Assembly: GCF_011386835.1 (NCBI RefSeq)
Contig: NC_088800.1
Location: 80,354,981-80,418,980 of the forward strand
DNA length: 64,000 bases
Reading direction: 5' to 3'
Source: Chrysemys picta bellii
Taxonomy: Eukaryota > Chordata > Testudines > Emydidae
Every line of letters starts with the position of its first letter. Within the stretch, counting starts at the first letter, position 1. Below the pieces are notes generated by a model that had not been told where the DNA came from, ran no database searches, and saw only the letters and a program-made list of their open reading frames with translations. Both the position numbers and the translations under genes were made by a program. This document shows, one piece after another, positions 12,001-22,573 of the stretch.

Positions 12001-12004
12001 TTGT

Positions 12005-12200
12005 ACAACCTTCCCATTCCTAGTGCAAGAGCGATGTCCTCTGCAGCACCTGCTGTCTGAAACAGCCTCCGGTATCTCTCTACCTCCATCTCGACAAATC
12101 TCTGCCAAAAGCCTGTCGTTTCCCCGCTCTTATCTATGCCCGTTGTCTCCCTCCACTGTTATGTAACTCTGTAAGTATATTAACCGTGTAGTGTGCGGCA
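12005..12200 (+). repeat. possible L2/L3-type LINE 3' fragment
   Basis: The pyrimidine-rich plus strand, with AAACAGCCTCCGGTATCTC and CTACCTCCATCTCGACAAAT, has the flavour of an L2/L3 3' region. The match is loose. Confidence 0.3.
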
Positions 12201-12784
12201 AATACAGTCTATAAATGCTGTGTTTAGGTCCAAATATTTTTGTGTTTTTTCACTTGCTTGTCATTTCCTTATGTATTCATTTAGAGGATGGGGCTGAAGT
12301 AATACTAGAACTGATCATATCATGGTATGCCATGGTATGGCATTTAGCATATCAGTGCCATAAAATGATGAGATCTCATTGTGTTAGGTTCCATAAATGG
12401 TTCTTAGAGGCTGAAAACAAACACAAATTCTAAAATATTTGAACTCATTTTGGTTTCCCCTGAATATCAAGATACTTGAATTCCTAAGGTGCATGCATAC
12501 ATAGACTTGCAGCTTACGTGAAAAAAGCTACAACCTGACTCTGATTTCAGAGTGTATAATGCATGGTGCTCCTTGTGGCCAGGGGAGGTTAATGAACCAG
12601 GGGCTGTATTTATAGAGTTGTGTTGTATGGTTATAGGAGGGAAACCCTGGCACGAGAGAGCCCTCTCCATCTGCATGTGCTCCGAATTTTTCAGTTGGTG
12701 TGCAGCCATAGACTGACAACCTGGACCTATCCATAGGCCAGTGCCACAAGCAACACGTTAACTGGGAGTGGAGGGCATCTTGGG
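12201..12784. other. no gene recognised
   Basis: Non-coding sequence leading into the minisatellite. No splice-bounded frame was recognised on the minus strand, where a second exon of the divergent gene might have been expected. Confidence 0.4.
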
Positions 12785-13368
12785 CCTGTGACAGGGAAGA
12801 GCAGCTCTATGGCCCATAGTGGGCGCTGTGGCAGGGCAGAGTGGCTCTGTGGTTCGTGATGGGTGCTGTGTGCCTATGGCGGGTGCTGTGGCAGGGCAGA
12901 GCGGCTCTGTGGCCCGTGCTGGGTGCGGTGGGCCTGTGGCGGGGCAGAGCGGCTCTCTGGTGGGCACTGTGGTGGGGCATAGCGGCTCTGTGGCGGGTGC
13001 CATGGGCCCGTGGTGGGGCAGAGCGGCTCTCTGGTGGGCACTGTGGTGGGGCATAGCGGCTCTGTGGCGGGCGCCATGGGCCCATGGCGGGCCAGAGCGA
13101 CTCTGTGGCCCGTGGCAGGTGCCGTGGGCCTGTGGCGGTGCAGAGCGGCCCTGTGGCAGGCGCCGTGGGGCCGTGGTGGGGCACAGTGGCTCTGTGGCGG
13201 GCACCGTGGGCCTGTGGCAGGGCAGAGTGGCTCTGTGGCCCATGGTGATTGCCGTGGGCCCATGGCGGGGCAGAGCGGCTCTGTGGCCTGCGGCGGGCGC
13301 CGTGAGCCTGTGGCAGGGCAGAGCGGCTCTGTGGCCCGTGGCGCAGCGGAGCAGCTCTATGGCCTGTG
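12785..13368. repeat. GC-rich minisatellite beside the promoter
   Basis: About a dozen units begin with GCAGAGCGGCTCTGTGG or a close variant. Unit lengths fall into classes of about 33, 41 and 48 bases. The 33- and 48-base forms seem to differ by loss or gain of short GTGGC-type blocks. A 33+41 pair starting at 12944 is repeated at 13018 (period 74) with hardly any change, a recent local duplication. Four or more overlapping frames of 129-245 codons on both strands are open because the repeat lacks stops. None is a gene. Confidence 0.92.
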
Positions 13369-13666
13369 TGTAGGGGGGATATATCCTGCCCCGTAGGAGA
13401 AAGTGGGGGAGCAGCTCTAGCGCCCAGCCTCTGCCCCCTCCCCCCTTTCAGGAAATCACTGGGGTAACAGAGAAGCTGCAGGGATAAGCGGATATGACAG
13501 CAGCTCTGCCCCGCAACGCAGCCTGATGCTGTGGGCGGCTCCACCCTGACAGCTCAGTTCAGCTAATCCCTTTAGACCTCTGCCTCGCCACGGGAGCCTT
13601 GCGGCCAATCCGGCAGCGCTGATTGCAAAACAAGCCCCGCCTCTCTCTCCTCATTGGTGTACTTAC

Positions 13667-13711
13667 GTTGTCCATCATCTTGGCAGTGCCCGCCTTCTCC
13701 CGCGGGGCCAT
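13667..13711 (-). CDS. putative first coding exon, possibly DHRS7B
   Basis: The minus strand gives a 15-codon start, MAPREKAGTAKMMDN, directly followed by GTAAGT (complement of 13661-13666), a perfect U1-type donor, in phase 0. It is open and lies in the CpG island, opposite USP22. In mammals DHRS7B, a membrane-bound short-chain dehydrogenase/reductase of ER and peroxisomes, lies next to USP22 in head-to-head orientation. Its N terminus has a short basic leader ending K-x-x-M-D before the transmembrane segment, and the K-M-M-D ending here fits. The match is short, the rest of the gene was not recognised within the 13.6 kb to the left, and initiation could be elsewhere. The donor and position are seen; the gene name is inference. 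Confidence 0.45.
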
Positions 13712-14436
13712 GTTGGACAGGACGACGCGCCAATGAGACGCCGGGGGCGGGGAAAACCAGGCATGGAGTGACAGGCGTCCGACCAACGGTCGCGCTCCTT
13801 CCCCAGGCTCCCCCCCCAATGGTGGCGGGGCAGAGGGGCAGGCCAACACCGCCCCCTGCCCCTTCCCTGTTGGTCGGTCCCACTCCGGGCCTGGCGGGCT
13901 AGGTTGAGTTCGCAGCTAGGGCCATTAAGCGCTGCGGGGGGAGGGGGAACGATTTAAAGAGACAGAAGCCGAGCGGGCGGCCGGCTGGGGGAGCAGCAGC
14001 GGCGGACGAGCCCCCTCCCCTTCGCGGCAGCACCTCCGCCGCCAGGGTCTCCCCGAGCCCCACCGCCTCCCAGCGGCCTCCATGAGTTAGCGGCAGCGGC
14101 GGCCACTCTGGGGGCGGCAGCGGCCGCCGCCTCCTCCTCGCCAGCCCCATCTTTGTGCGCTGCCGCCCGGCCGCCGCGCTTTGTTCGGAGCCGGGGGGAG
14201 CCCGGCCCTCGGGGCGAGCCGCTCCCCGCGCCCCGCTGCAGCTCGCGGGGGCGGGGGAGGCCGCGCCGCCGGAGCCGGCGGCGGGCGGCGTGAGGGGGCC
14301 GGCGCCCCGGAGCCTGGGAGCGAGCGCGCCAGCGGCGGCCCCGTCCCGTGTCCGTGCGGCTGCGAGGGGGAAGGGGCCGGCTCGCTGCCCGCCGGCCCGG
14401 CCCGTCTGCGGGCGGATTGATGAGGGGGGGTCGGAC

Positions 14437-14562
14437 ATGAGTCCGCCGGCCGCCGGGTGCTGCCATGTGACCGGCTTCAAGGTGGAGAACTGGAAGCAGA
14501 ACCTGCGGGCGATCTACCAGTGCTTCGTGTGGAGCGGCTCGGCCGAGACCAGGAAGCGCAAG
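14437..14562 (+). CDS. USP22: USP22 first coding exon (ubiquitin carboxyl-terminal hydrolase 22, N terminus)
   Basis: The exon encodes 42 residues, including [19 protein letters not shown] and ending [10 protein letters not shown], which is the region just before the zinc-finger UBP domain of USP22. USP22 is the catalytic subunit of the SAGA deubiquitinase module and removes ubiquitin from histones H2A and H2B in the nucleus. The exon ends in phase 0 at AAG|GTACCG (14563). Reading through would give an unrelated proline/glycine-rich tail. The ATG at 14437 has a purine at -3 and is the first ATG in a frame that stays open back to about 14155. The short leader matches the sauropsid rather than the longer human N terminus. 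The zinc finger and catalytic exons are not in view. The related USP27X/USP51 genes are intronless in mammals, which favours USP22. Confidence 0.9.
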
Positions 14563-16975
14563 GTACCGGGGCTGGGGGGGAGCGGCGCGCGTCCCTCCGC
14601 CTCAGCCCGGGCCACACCCCGCTCCGCCCAACCCAGCGGGGCCCGGGCCCCGATCCCGGGGGGGCGGCTCCACCCCTGCCTGCCCCCCACCCAAGGGGCC
14701 CGCCTTTTGCTCTCCCATGTGGCGGGAGGGGGGGGGGTGTCTCCGGCCTCCTATAGCGGGGCGAGGTGGCGAAGGGACAGTCGGGGTCTTGCGGGCAGGG
14801 GGACGCGCCGTTCAGCCCCGCCACTGAGCACGGAAGGGGAAGCAGGGGATCCCCTCAACCACCTGCCCTGGGCGGAGGGGCTGGGCTGGTAGGGGAGGCT
14901 GCCGCAAGGGCTTTCCTCTCCTATCCAGGGGTGGGAGGCTGGGCCGAGCGCCGCCGCCTCCTCCCAGGTGCCGCGGGGAGTGAGGGTTTCCCGGAATCAG
15001 GCAACTGCATTGCTTGTCTGCGGGGGAGGGAGAGCTCCCAGGGCAGATGGGCATGGCCGGCCTGCAGCCGAGCTCTGGGCACTGGGAGGCAGCCTCCTGC
15101 AGTGAATAGGCTGCTTCCGATCAGGGTCTTGTACCGTAAATGACAGGCTGGGATAAGGAAGCCGAAAGGGAGAAGTGGATCTTTAATTCAATGTGTCACC
15201 CACTGGTAAATTATTAAATGTAGCTACTGCATGGGCACTTAAGCAGATAGAGTCCAGCGTTTGGGAAGCATGGGATACAGAGACTGAGGCTTGTCCTGCA
15301 TCTAATTTATGGAGCAATGGGAAAGGAGAGAGGAGCTTGCAAAATCACGCTTGCACGTAACGTGTACTTAGAAAAGGCTTAAAGACACAATGACTGGAAA
15401 TACGTCTGCAGATTTCTATGTCTGTGGAATGACTTTTTTATGGTCTAATGCATCCACTGATAACAGAATCAGAAGGAGAGTCCTAGTTTGGTGTGAGGGC
15501 GAAAAGTGTGTGTGGGGGGGGGTGGGGGGGTGGGGCTGGCTGGCTGGAAAGAATTGAATCAGTATTTTATATACAGCAAGAGTGATGGTACTTTGCTCTT
15601 GCACATGTATAGAGAATGTACTGCACAAATACCATAATGAATATATTGGAGAGGACTGATGGGAACATTTGTGTAAAACAAGTCAATGACTACTTAACTG
15701 ATATTTTAAAAATTGGTCATGTACATAGATATGTTTCTGGAAGATTGATCTGTTAACTGTTCATAAATTCTCTTCCTCAGAGTAAACTAGTTCTTACTTC
15801 AAAGTGACTTTGCAGATTTCTTTCAGAGATCATGTTAATGACTGAAAAGGAGACTGCAACAGCAACTCAAGGAGTAAAGCTTGTTCTTCAAGGCAGCAAG
15901 GATAGGGCCTACTATTGAAGCAATCAATTACCTGTCTCATGATCTTTTCATTCGATTATTCAAATCACTCATAAAAATAGAGATAGTTATAAAATGAAAG
16001 ACAACATTCAGAAATTAGATATATTAAAAAAGGCCTATAAAAGGACTGTGCAACTTGAGTCCTGTCCAGCTTATAAGATGTTTTTTTCAAAAGGGACAGC
16101 AAATGGGACACTTAACCACACATATATTTAGTAAAACTGTTTAGTCATCTAATGTTCAAGCAGTATTAAATCTAGCTACAGGCATATTTGAATATTTATG
16201 CTCCTCTTGTCATTGAATATACCCTAATGCTTCAGTAACAAACTTTTTCGTACCCCGTAATAATTTTGTGTTAAAGGGAGGAAAATAGGCCAAAACATGA
16301 CTTGTTATATGGGTATAATGGCTTAAATGAAAACATACATTCATGATGGTTGGTTATGTCTAGTATACCGTGAAAGACAAAAGGCAAATGTGAGGTAGAA
16401 AATCTTATTTGTTTATTGCTGTAGAAATCATGCAAAATTACAGTCAAGTTTTATATTAATATGAAGATTCATTGAATAAACCCTCTCTTGGTCATAAGAA
16501 CCTACTGTGAAAACTGTCTTGCACAGTTGGTTATCCAGTGAGTGAGCATCAGTCAGTCATTCTTTAGATTTCTCGGACACTATCTTTACTTTTTGAGTGT
16601 TGAGTCTTAAAAATCCAGATAGCAGTAGAAACTATAGGGGGCAGAAACTGTCCATGTCTGCTGCTTTACTAGGTTACTTATACTGCGTGCTGCATTATGG
16701 TTTTAAAGACCATTTCAGCACTGCTTGCCTTTTGCCATGTTTCCAGTCTTTACTCTTATTTTTTTTACAAATATGCTTATATGGTCTTACTCTTAATCCA
16801 ATACACTCTACATTTACAGAATATTAAGTAGAACAGCTAGAATTTTAGAGGTAGCTTTCTAAAGAATCTGAGTATATTTCCTGGTTATGTTTTTAATCAG
16901 AAACAAGCAATGGCTATAGCACATACAGTTATAACTGATCAGTCTTGGTGTAGGGTGCTTTATGTATAGACTCCT
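14563..16975 (+). other. USP22 intron 1, proximal part
   Basis: The first 400 bases are still CpG-rich. A G-rich tract (GTGTGTGTGGGGGGGGTGGG) lies near 15508-15530. Beyond 15100 the sequence is AT-rich without recognised exons or repeat termini. Long frames within the island (14155-14892, 14766-15143) reflect GC content. Confidence 0.6.
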
Positions 16976-16997
16976 CAAATATTTTTGTGGCTTTTGT

Positions 16998-17215
16998 CTA
17001 CACTGGGTTTTTTAGCCGCTAGCATAACTAACTGATGCATTTGCACCAGTGCAAACCACTAGCATAGACTGGGTACATTGGTGTAAGATTACTCTGGGGC
17101 AGATGAATTGGTGCAAATCACAGTTTACACCAGTGTATCATTTCTGAGTTAGGGATTTGCAATGGTGCAAATGCATCAGTTTAGCTAGGCTGGTGGCAAA
17201 ACTCCACTGGAGAGC
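16998..17215. repeat. Harbinger-like MITE, decayed
   Basis: It opens TTTTGTCTACACTGGGTTTT and carries inverted phrases: ACTGATGCATTTGCACCAGT near 17030-17050 is roughly complementary to AATGGTGCAAATGCATCAGT near 17160-17180. The opening matches the GTCTACACT termini of the other MITEs in the window. Confidence 0.6.
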
Positions 17216-18658
17216 AGACCTGGCTGTCAGGGGTTTGAAGAATGCAAATAAAAGGTGGGGAGAAAATCCAAAGAAAAATGTGTCTTTGTGAAGCTGTGGT
17301 GAGTGTGATTGAACATGTGAACTAGATCTTTACACTTGTCTTCAAGCAGGATCTTAATGAGGAATGAGAGAGGATTCTGTGTTTGTATATGCTTGGGTCC
17401 TGGACATCTGCATTGGTAATTCTTGACTAAAACGGGGTATGATGATTACTGTCCAGTAGTAATTTAAGATGACTTGAAAATCAGACTTGAGCTAGGGTTC
17501 TGTGGATGAAAAAACAGCAGATTAGTTTCTGCTGAAAGGCATACAAGCTTCTGTCAAACCATTGTCAGATAGTTCATAAACAACTATGTGGCCAAGTGAC
17601 TTTTCACTCACAGGGATAGTGGGTGAAATCCTGGCCCGGTTGAAGGCAGTGGGGCCTTGATTTTCACCCAATATATTTAGATCTGAAAATGGTCATATTT
17701 ACAATTAAATGGGAGTCTACATAGGTCCTTTAAAAGGACATGATCTGTTATCTGCTCCCCAAATCTAACTTTGTTAGTGGATGAAAAACAAAATAACTGA
17801 TTAGAAACAAATGTGAACAGACCAATCCATTTTTTGTCCAGTCTCAAATACATAAAAGTGAAATGCCTAAATGATGAAACATAAGTTTAAACGTCAGTAA
17901 TGTTTCTTGGAGCTTTAAATTCCGTGTCTATGGGGGAGGCAAACACTCAAAGCCCTGCCTGAAGCTTTAGCTTCAGGTAAGCAAATCTTTCTGCACTGCT
18001 GAGAGTCCCTCTTGAGTGGGGGTTGGATTTTTGCCCCCAGTCAGTTCATCATAATCATATGCTTGGAGTTTGTGGTTTGAGCAGTTAGTGTGCTAAGTAG
18101 GGGCCTTCCGAACTCAAGGAACAGCTGACCCCCGGCTCTGGTTGGGCAGGACTGCTGGACCTTGCAGGTAAACGTCCTTCTCCTCCTCCTCCTCCCCCAA
18201 CCCCCCGCCGCCGCCACTGCCCCCATCCTGCAAGGCTTGGTGTGGACTACCCCTATTCTTTAGGCAAATACTATATAATAAAAATGAAGCTTGTAGGTGT
18301 TTGCTTGGCCACAGTCATGTTGTACGTAGGGTCCTATTTGTACTCTACTGCATGATTGTTTCACACTTATGCTGATCAATCAAAGCATAACTGGCAGTCA
18401 GGGGCCAGGCACTGTTGACACATACTTCCCACCTGGGAAAGGTTTCCAGGCCCTGTATCTCTAATCCAGATAATTTCTCTTTAATCTCTCCCAGAGTATT
18501 AACTCCTGTGTATTTAAGACTGCAGTGACTTTTTTTCTCTCTAAGGTTATGGTTAGGGAATGAACCAATTATTGTGCATGTACTGGCAGATAAAAGCTGT
18601 AACTTCTCAGTAGGAGATACTTCAGTTCACAATTCAACTCCGTTTCTATTAAATCCTT
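17216..18658. other. intronic sequence, no gene recognised
   Basis: AT-rich apart from a C-rich run around 18115-18225 containing CTCCTCCTCCTCC and CCGCCGCCGCC. The 61-codon minus frame over that run is compositional. Confidence 0.45.
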
Positions 18659-18694
18659 GTTCTTTGAGTGGCCTCTGCACATTCCAACTCATGG
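18659..18694 (+). repeat. DIRS left inverted terminal repeat
   Basis: It contains GTTCTTTGAGTGGCC and CTCTGCACATTCC and pairs with 26487-26521. The young element's leader near 60902-60945 has the same layout (GTTCTTT, AGTGATTG, TCCATTCC). Confidence 0.9.
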
Positions 18695-18965
18695 CATGTT
18701 CCAGCAATGTAGTTCTGATGATGGAGTGTTGAGTAGCACGCGTACTGCTCCTCATTTCACTGTTCCTGAACACTTTGAGAGAGAGAGAGGCGCTATGGGA
18801 ATGGGTGTTCTAGCCACCTCAGTTCTTTCCAGATGCAGCAGCAGATGGACCAGGAACCTCTCTGAAGACTCGGCTCCACAGAAGTTTTAGGATTATTGTA
18901 AGAAATTCTATTTAATTTTCTTAAACACGAATAAATGTTTTTTTTAATTACAGTAGTTCTTAGGG

Positions 18966-19070
18966 GCCAACCAAGAATGGCACATCATTGTGCTAGGCAT
19001 TGTACAAACAGAGTAGTAAATGGAAGAACTTACAATCTAGATGGACATAGACACAGTGTGGGGGAAGGAG
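18966..19070 (-). repeat. L2/L3-type LINE 3' tail inside the DIRS element
   Basis: TTGTGCTAGGCATTGTACAA and AACTTACAATCTAGATGG match the complement of an old LINE 3' end whose relatives lie at 33165-33265 (plus) and 40805-40920 (minus). How such an old repeat came to lie within the DIRS span is unclear; it may belong to the neighbouring insertion. Confidence 0.5.
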
Positions 19071-19084
19071 TATAACTAAGGCTA

Positions 19085-19513
19085 AGATTTTGTCATGGAT
19101 GTTTTTAGTAAAAGTCAGGGACAGGTCACGGGCAATAAAGAAAAATTCATGGAAGCCTGTGGCCTGTCCCTGACTTTTACTAAAAATATCCATGATAAAA
19201 TGGGAAGGGGCTGGGCAGCTGCATGGTGTCTGGGCGCGCCAGGGCCCCCACCACCCATGGGGGCTCAGGTCTGTGGGGTGGTACCCTGCCTCGCTGCGGC
19301 AGCCAGGGAGCTATGGGGTACCCCCGCTGCCTATGGTGGCTCGGCGCTTGGGGGCCCACTGCCTCAGACAGCGGGGGTAACTCACAGCTCCCTGTCACTG
19401 TGGGAGGCGGTGGGACCCTGCAGCTCCCAGCTGCCGGGGCTGAAGTTATGAAGGTCTTTGGAAGTCACGGATTCTCTGACTTCTGCGACCTCCATGACAA
19501 AATCGTAGCCTTA
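19085..19513. mobile_element. non-autonomous DNA element with TTTTGTCATGG ends
   Basis: The left end GGCTAAGATTTTGTCATGG and right end CCATGACAAAATCGTAGCC are inverted copies. Just inside the left end, arms at 19094-19129 and 19159-19194 form a 36-base inverted repeat with two mismatches around a 29-base loop. The GC-rich core holds decayed repeats, which open several frames. A relative lies at 26630-27085. It inserted into the DIRS element. Confidence 0.7.
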
Positions 19514-19559
19514 GGTATAACATAGTGAACAATGTGATGGACTCAAACATTATGTGAGT

Positions 19560-20640
19560 GCCATCATTTTGGGGGGGTAAGTTTACTTAAGGGATAAACT
19601 AGCTGGAGAGAGATTGGAATGTATGTGAGGAGGACAGGGTAGGTATGGAATGAAGAGACAGGGAAGGGGAAGATTGGAGCAATCAGTGCTGGGCAGAAAA
19701 AGTCCAGTCAACTGTAGAAAGCTCTCTGAATGTCTAAAAGTCTCTGGTTTGACTGCTCCTGCTGGCTGGAGTATCTGGGGTTGGCTTCCTCTCTGCAGGT
19801 TTCCACCCAAGGCTGCATGGTGGAGGCAGGGCAGGTCGTAGTGCCTCCAGAGTGTGAGTGTCCCTGTACAGTTCTGAATTCTGGGGGGAGTGGTGCCAGC
19901 TGGGCCCCATTTTATCCCCCCATCCCAGTGTAGCAGTCCCTTCTTTGGCTGCTCCTACTGACTGGTTCCTCTGCAGTTCCTTCCTTTCTTCTCCCCCCCC
20001 CCAAGGTTGCATCTCAGTGCAGGTTTACAGATGCTATGGCTGATACAAAGGCAAAGAGGCCAGGATTCAAGGTAGGTGTATTGTCCTGCTATATTTCCTG
20101 GATTGGATGCCCATATGAGTGCTTAGCTTGCTTTGGGAAAGGACTCACTATGTACTGCAAAGGAGAGAATGTGGCACTTTCTCCCCAAGAGCTCACGACG
20201 AGCATCAGAATTGGCTCCAAGCCTTACTACTTCAGGAGGCCAAAGCTCCAGTTCTGTAACCAGTGGATCCATGAGTCAGACTGAGGCTTGGATTGGACCC
20301 TTGCTCCTCAAGGAATAAAAAATACAAGATCTCTCTAAAATTTCCATCCTCTGTTCCTGGAGTGAATGCAAAACCTCTGGTACTGAGGGTTCCTGAGCCA
20401 TCAGATCCTAGTTCCAGATACAATGGACCCCTACAGGTGTCTGCCTCTGTTAGCAGATCCAATCCTAATGGGAACATCCTTTGGGATCAGACTCGTCCCA
20501 TTCCAGGTAAGAGTATGGTACAAAATACTGCTCCTATTAGCAAGTCCAAGCACAGTTCTGGGTTTCTGTCAGATCCCTTGAGGTCATTTCCAAAGATAAC
20601 CTTTGGCTTAGGTTCCAAGGGTAAGCCATAGGGCAAATAC
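19560..20640 (+). pseudogene. DIRS gag-like remnant
   Basis: The frame at 20036-20284 contains GCPYECLACFGKG, parallel to SSCLRCLGESHQRD in the zinc-knuckle-like start of the young DIRS gag at 61224. A serine/proline-rich stretch follows at 20293-20631. Stops and frame changes break the rest. DIRS gag is thought to bind the element RNA. The assignment rests on the shared cysteine pattern and on position between the leader and RT. Confidence 0.55.
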
Positions 20641-22160
20641 TTAAAGAAGGGTCATTCCCCTAATGTAACCAGAAAAATGGCTCTGGGTGTTGGTTCTGAC
20701 ACAGTGCCATTGGTATCTATAACAATATTTGTCCAGGTACATCGCTCACATTTGCACTTAGAATCTGAGATGGAGGTTACGCAGGTCTATACATCCCATG
20801 GTCAGAGTGTTAAAGGGAATAAAAGAGAAGCCTCAGGGCCACTTACTGCTCTAGCTTCTTCAAGGGTGGAAAGACACACGATCATGGAGCAGATTCAGAT
20901 TTCCCCAGACCTTTCACTCTGTCTCCTTAGAACTCCTACAGGCTCACCAGGAAGTTTGTTTTCCCCTTCTCTGTTTTAAGAATGCCAAAGCCACTAGCTT
21001 TCCCCTACTTACTGCCTCAGATCTGAGATCAGATCCACAATCTGGTATTAAATCTAATGATGACAGGTTAATTTAGAATCTCTGTTCCCATCACTGTAAA
21101 GAGTGGGAACTAGAGCAAGCACTACACAGATACTACACACTGTTCATATAAACAAACAATAACCTCGCCTTATTTGGTACGAAGATAAGGAACCTGGGAT
21201 ATTTGTCAACTTTCCTCCCTTGGCCAGATAGCCTTATTGTCCCCCATCTAGATGTTATGTGGACATAAATCCCTGTAAGGATGAGTTTGTTCAGTCCTGT
21301 CCTAGAAGTCGGGGGAAGCCTCATACACTGGATACAGTGCTCCCAGATCTGTCTACATCACCAGGGTATAAAGATTCGTCCCAGAGAAGCACTCATAGGA
21401 AGAACTGATGGGAGCAATTGAATACCAGGACACTGATCTGGAGCCTGATGGCCAGAGGTCTTCTAATGTAGGAGTTGCAACAGCATCTTCCTCTTCTGAA
21501 GATACCATTCATTTTAAAGTGGAAGCTGTTTTGACTACCATTTCATGAGAGATCCTATCTATGTCAGGAGATATCTAATCTGGTGTTTAATAGACTGGGA
21601 TTCCCTTCTAACAGCAAGATCACTGTATGATCTCTGTTTTCAACAACTCTTCTAAACCAGCCAAGTCTAACCAGGCCATTTTAAAGAAGAGATGACAAGC
21701 TTTAACAGCTACATATGAGGGATTTCCCCCACACACCCACTTTCAACTCTCTGGTGGTTGCTGCAGTTCAGAGGACAAAAGGAGGCCAAGTACATTTTGC
21801 ACAGTCTGACAGAGAGGGCAAAGATGTGGACGCTCTGAGCGAAGATTCTCCTCTGGCTCCCTAGACATTAGCGTTTTGAAGTTAACAGGTTGTAATATCT
21901 AGGTATTAGTATCATCTCTAGGAGAAAACGGCTTTATTTAAGGACCTGCCTGAAGAGCAAAGGAAACTGGCTAGGGCCTTAGTAGCAGAAGGACAACTAG
22001 TAGATGAACGCTAAGAACCTCATTTGATTTATCAAATACTGCAACAAGAACAGAAGTTTCAGCCATCACTAAGATGACATGCATGGCATAGCGTCTGGTC
22101 TTCCTCCTGAAACTAGAGCAAATACGAAGGTGATAGTTTAAGGGCAAGGATGGATGAAAT
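20641..22160 (+). other. decayed DIRS internal sequence
   Basis: This should correspond to the rest of gag and the gag-RT junction, by comparison with 62250-63640. I can see scattered short frames but no segment long enough to align by eye. Confidence 0.4.
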
Positions 22161-22573
22161 CAGGGTCGGCTCCAGGCACCAGATGAGCAAGCTGGTGCTT
22201 GGGGCGGCAGATTGTTAGAGGCGGCATTCTGCCCAATCCCAGGGCAGCACGGCCGCTTTTTTTTTGTTCTTGTTCTGCTCTGGCCGCCCTGTAGGGGGCG
22301 GCGGCGCGGAGAACCAGAGCACCCTGCAGGGCAGTCCTCTTCCTTCTCTCCCCGCCGACCGGAGCGGAGCCCTCGCGGCAGGAGGCGGCGCAGCCGGAGG
22401 GGCTGCGTGGCAGCACCCCTACTATAGCCCTGGTTGCCCCCTTCTCTCTCTCCCTCTCTCCCCTGCCCGCTCCCTCCCTCCCCCAGCCGGTCCCCCTGCA
22501 CCTGGGCTCCGGCTGCGCTGCAGGTTTTTTTTTTTTTTGCTTTGGGCGGGCCATAAAGCCAGAGCCGGCCCTG
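22161..22573. mobile_element. hAT MITE with perfect 8-base target-site duplication
   Basis: The ends CAGGGTCGGCTCCAGG and AGAGCCGGCCCTG are inverted copies. GATGAAAT occurs immediately left (22153-22160) and right (22574-22581), the 8-base duplication expected of hAT. The 413-base body has no transposase. It interrupts the old DIRS element and is therefore younger. The long minus frames over it are compositional. Confidence 0.92.

Larger units (their letters stand above)
13400..14970. promoter_or_regulatory. CpG island, probable bidirectional USP22 / DHRS7B promoter
   Basis: This is the only long CpG-dense stretch in the window. CCAAT boxes lie at 13605-13609, 13730-13734 and 13816-13820, and an inverted one (ATTGG) at 13653-13657. 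Sp1-type GC boxes include GGGGGCGGGG at 13743-13752 and GCCCCGCC near 13635. A TATA-like GATTTAAAG lies near 13951. Two divergent first exons with GT donors lie inside it (minus, start codon at 13711; plus, start codon at 14437). TATA-poor CpG islands with CCAAT boxes are the usual architecture of divergent housekeeping promoters. Transcription start sites cannot be read from sequence alone. Confidence 0.85.

Noticed and set aside
12807..13544. 245-codon minus frame and overlapping 161-, 184- and 129-codon frames as histidine/proline- or glycine/tryptophan-rich proteins
   Set aside because: All frames of the minisatellite are open at once because its unit lacks stop codons. The residues follow the DNA repeat, and there is no start context or domain.
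13899..14480. 193- and 170-codon minus frames opposite the USP22 exon
   Set aside because: They come from CpG-island composition. The plus strand carries the conserved USP22 sequence.
14155..14892. Single 245-codon USP22 frame including upstream and downstream sequence
   Set aside because: Homology is confined to 14437-14562. The upstream part has no ATG in frame, and the downstream part lies past the splice donor.
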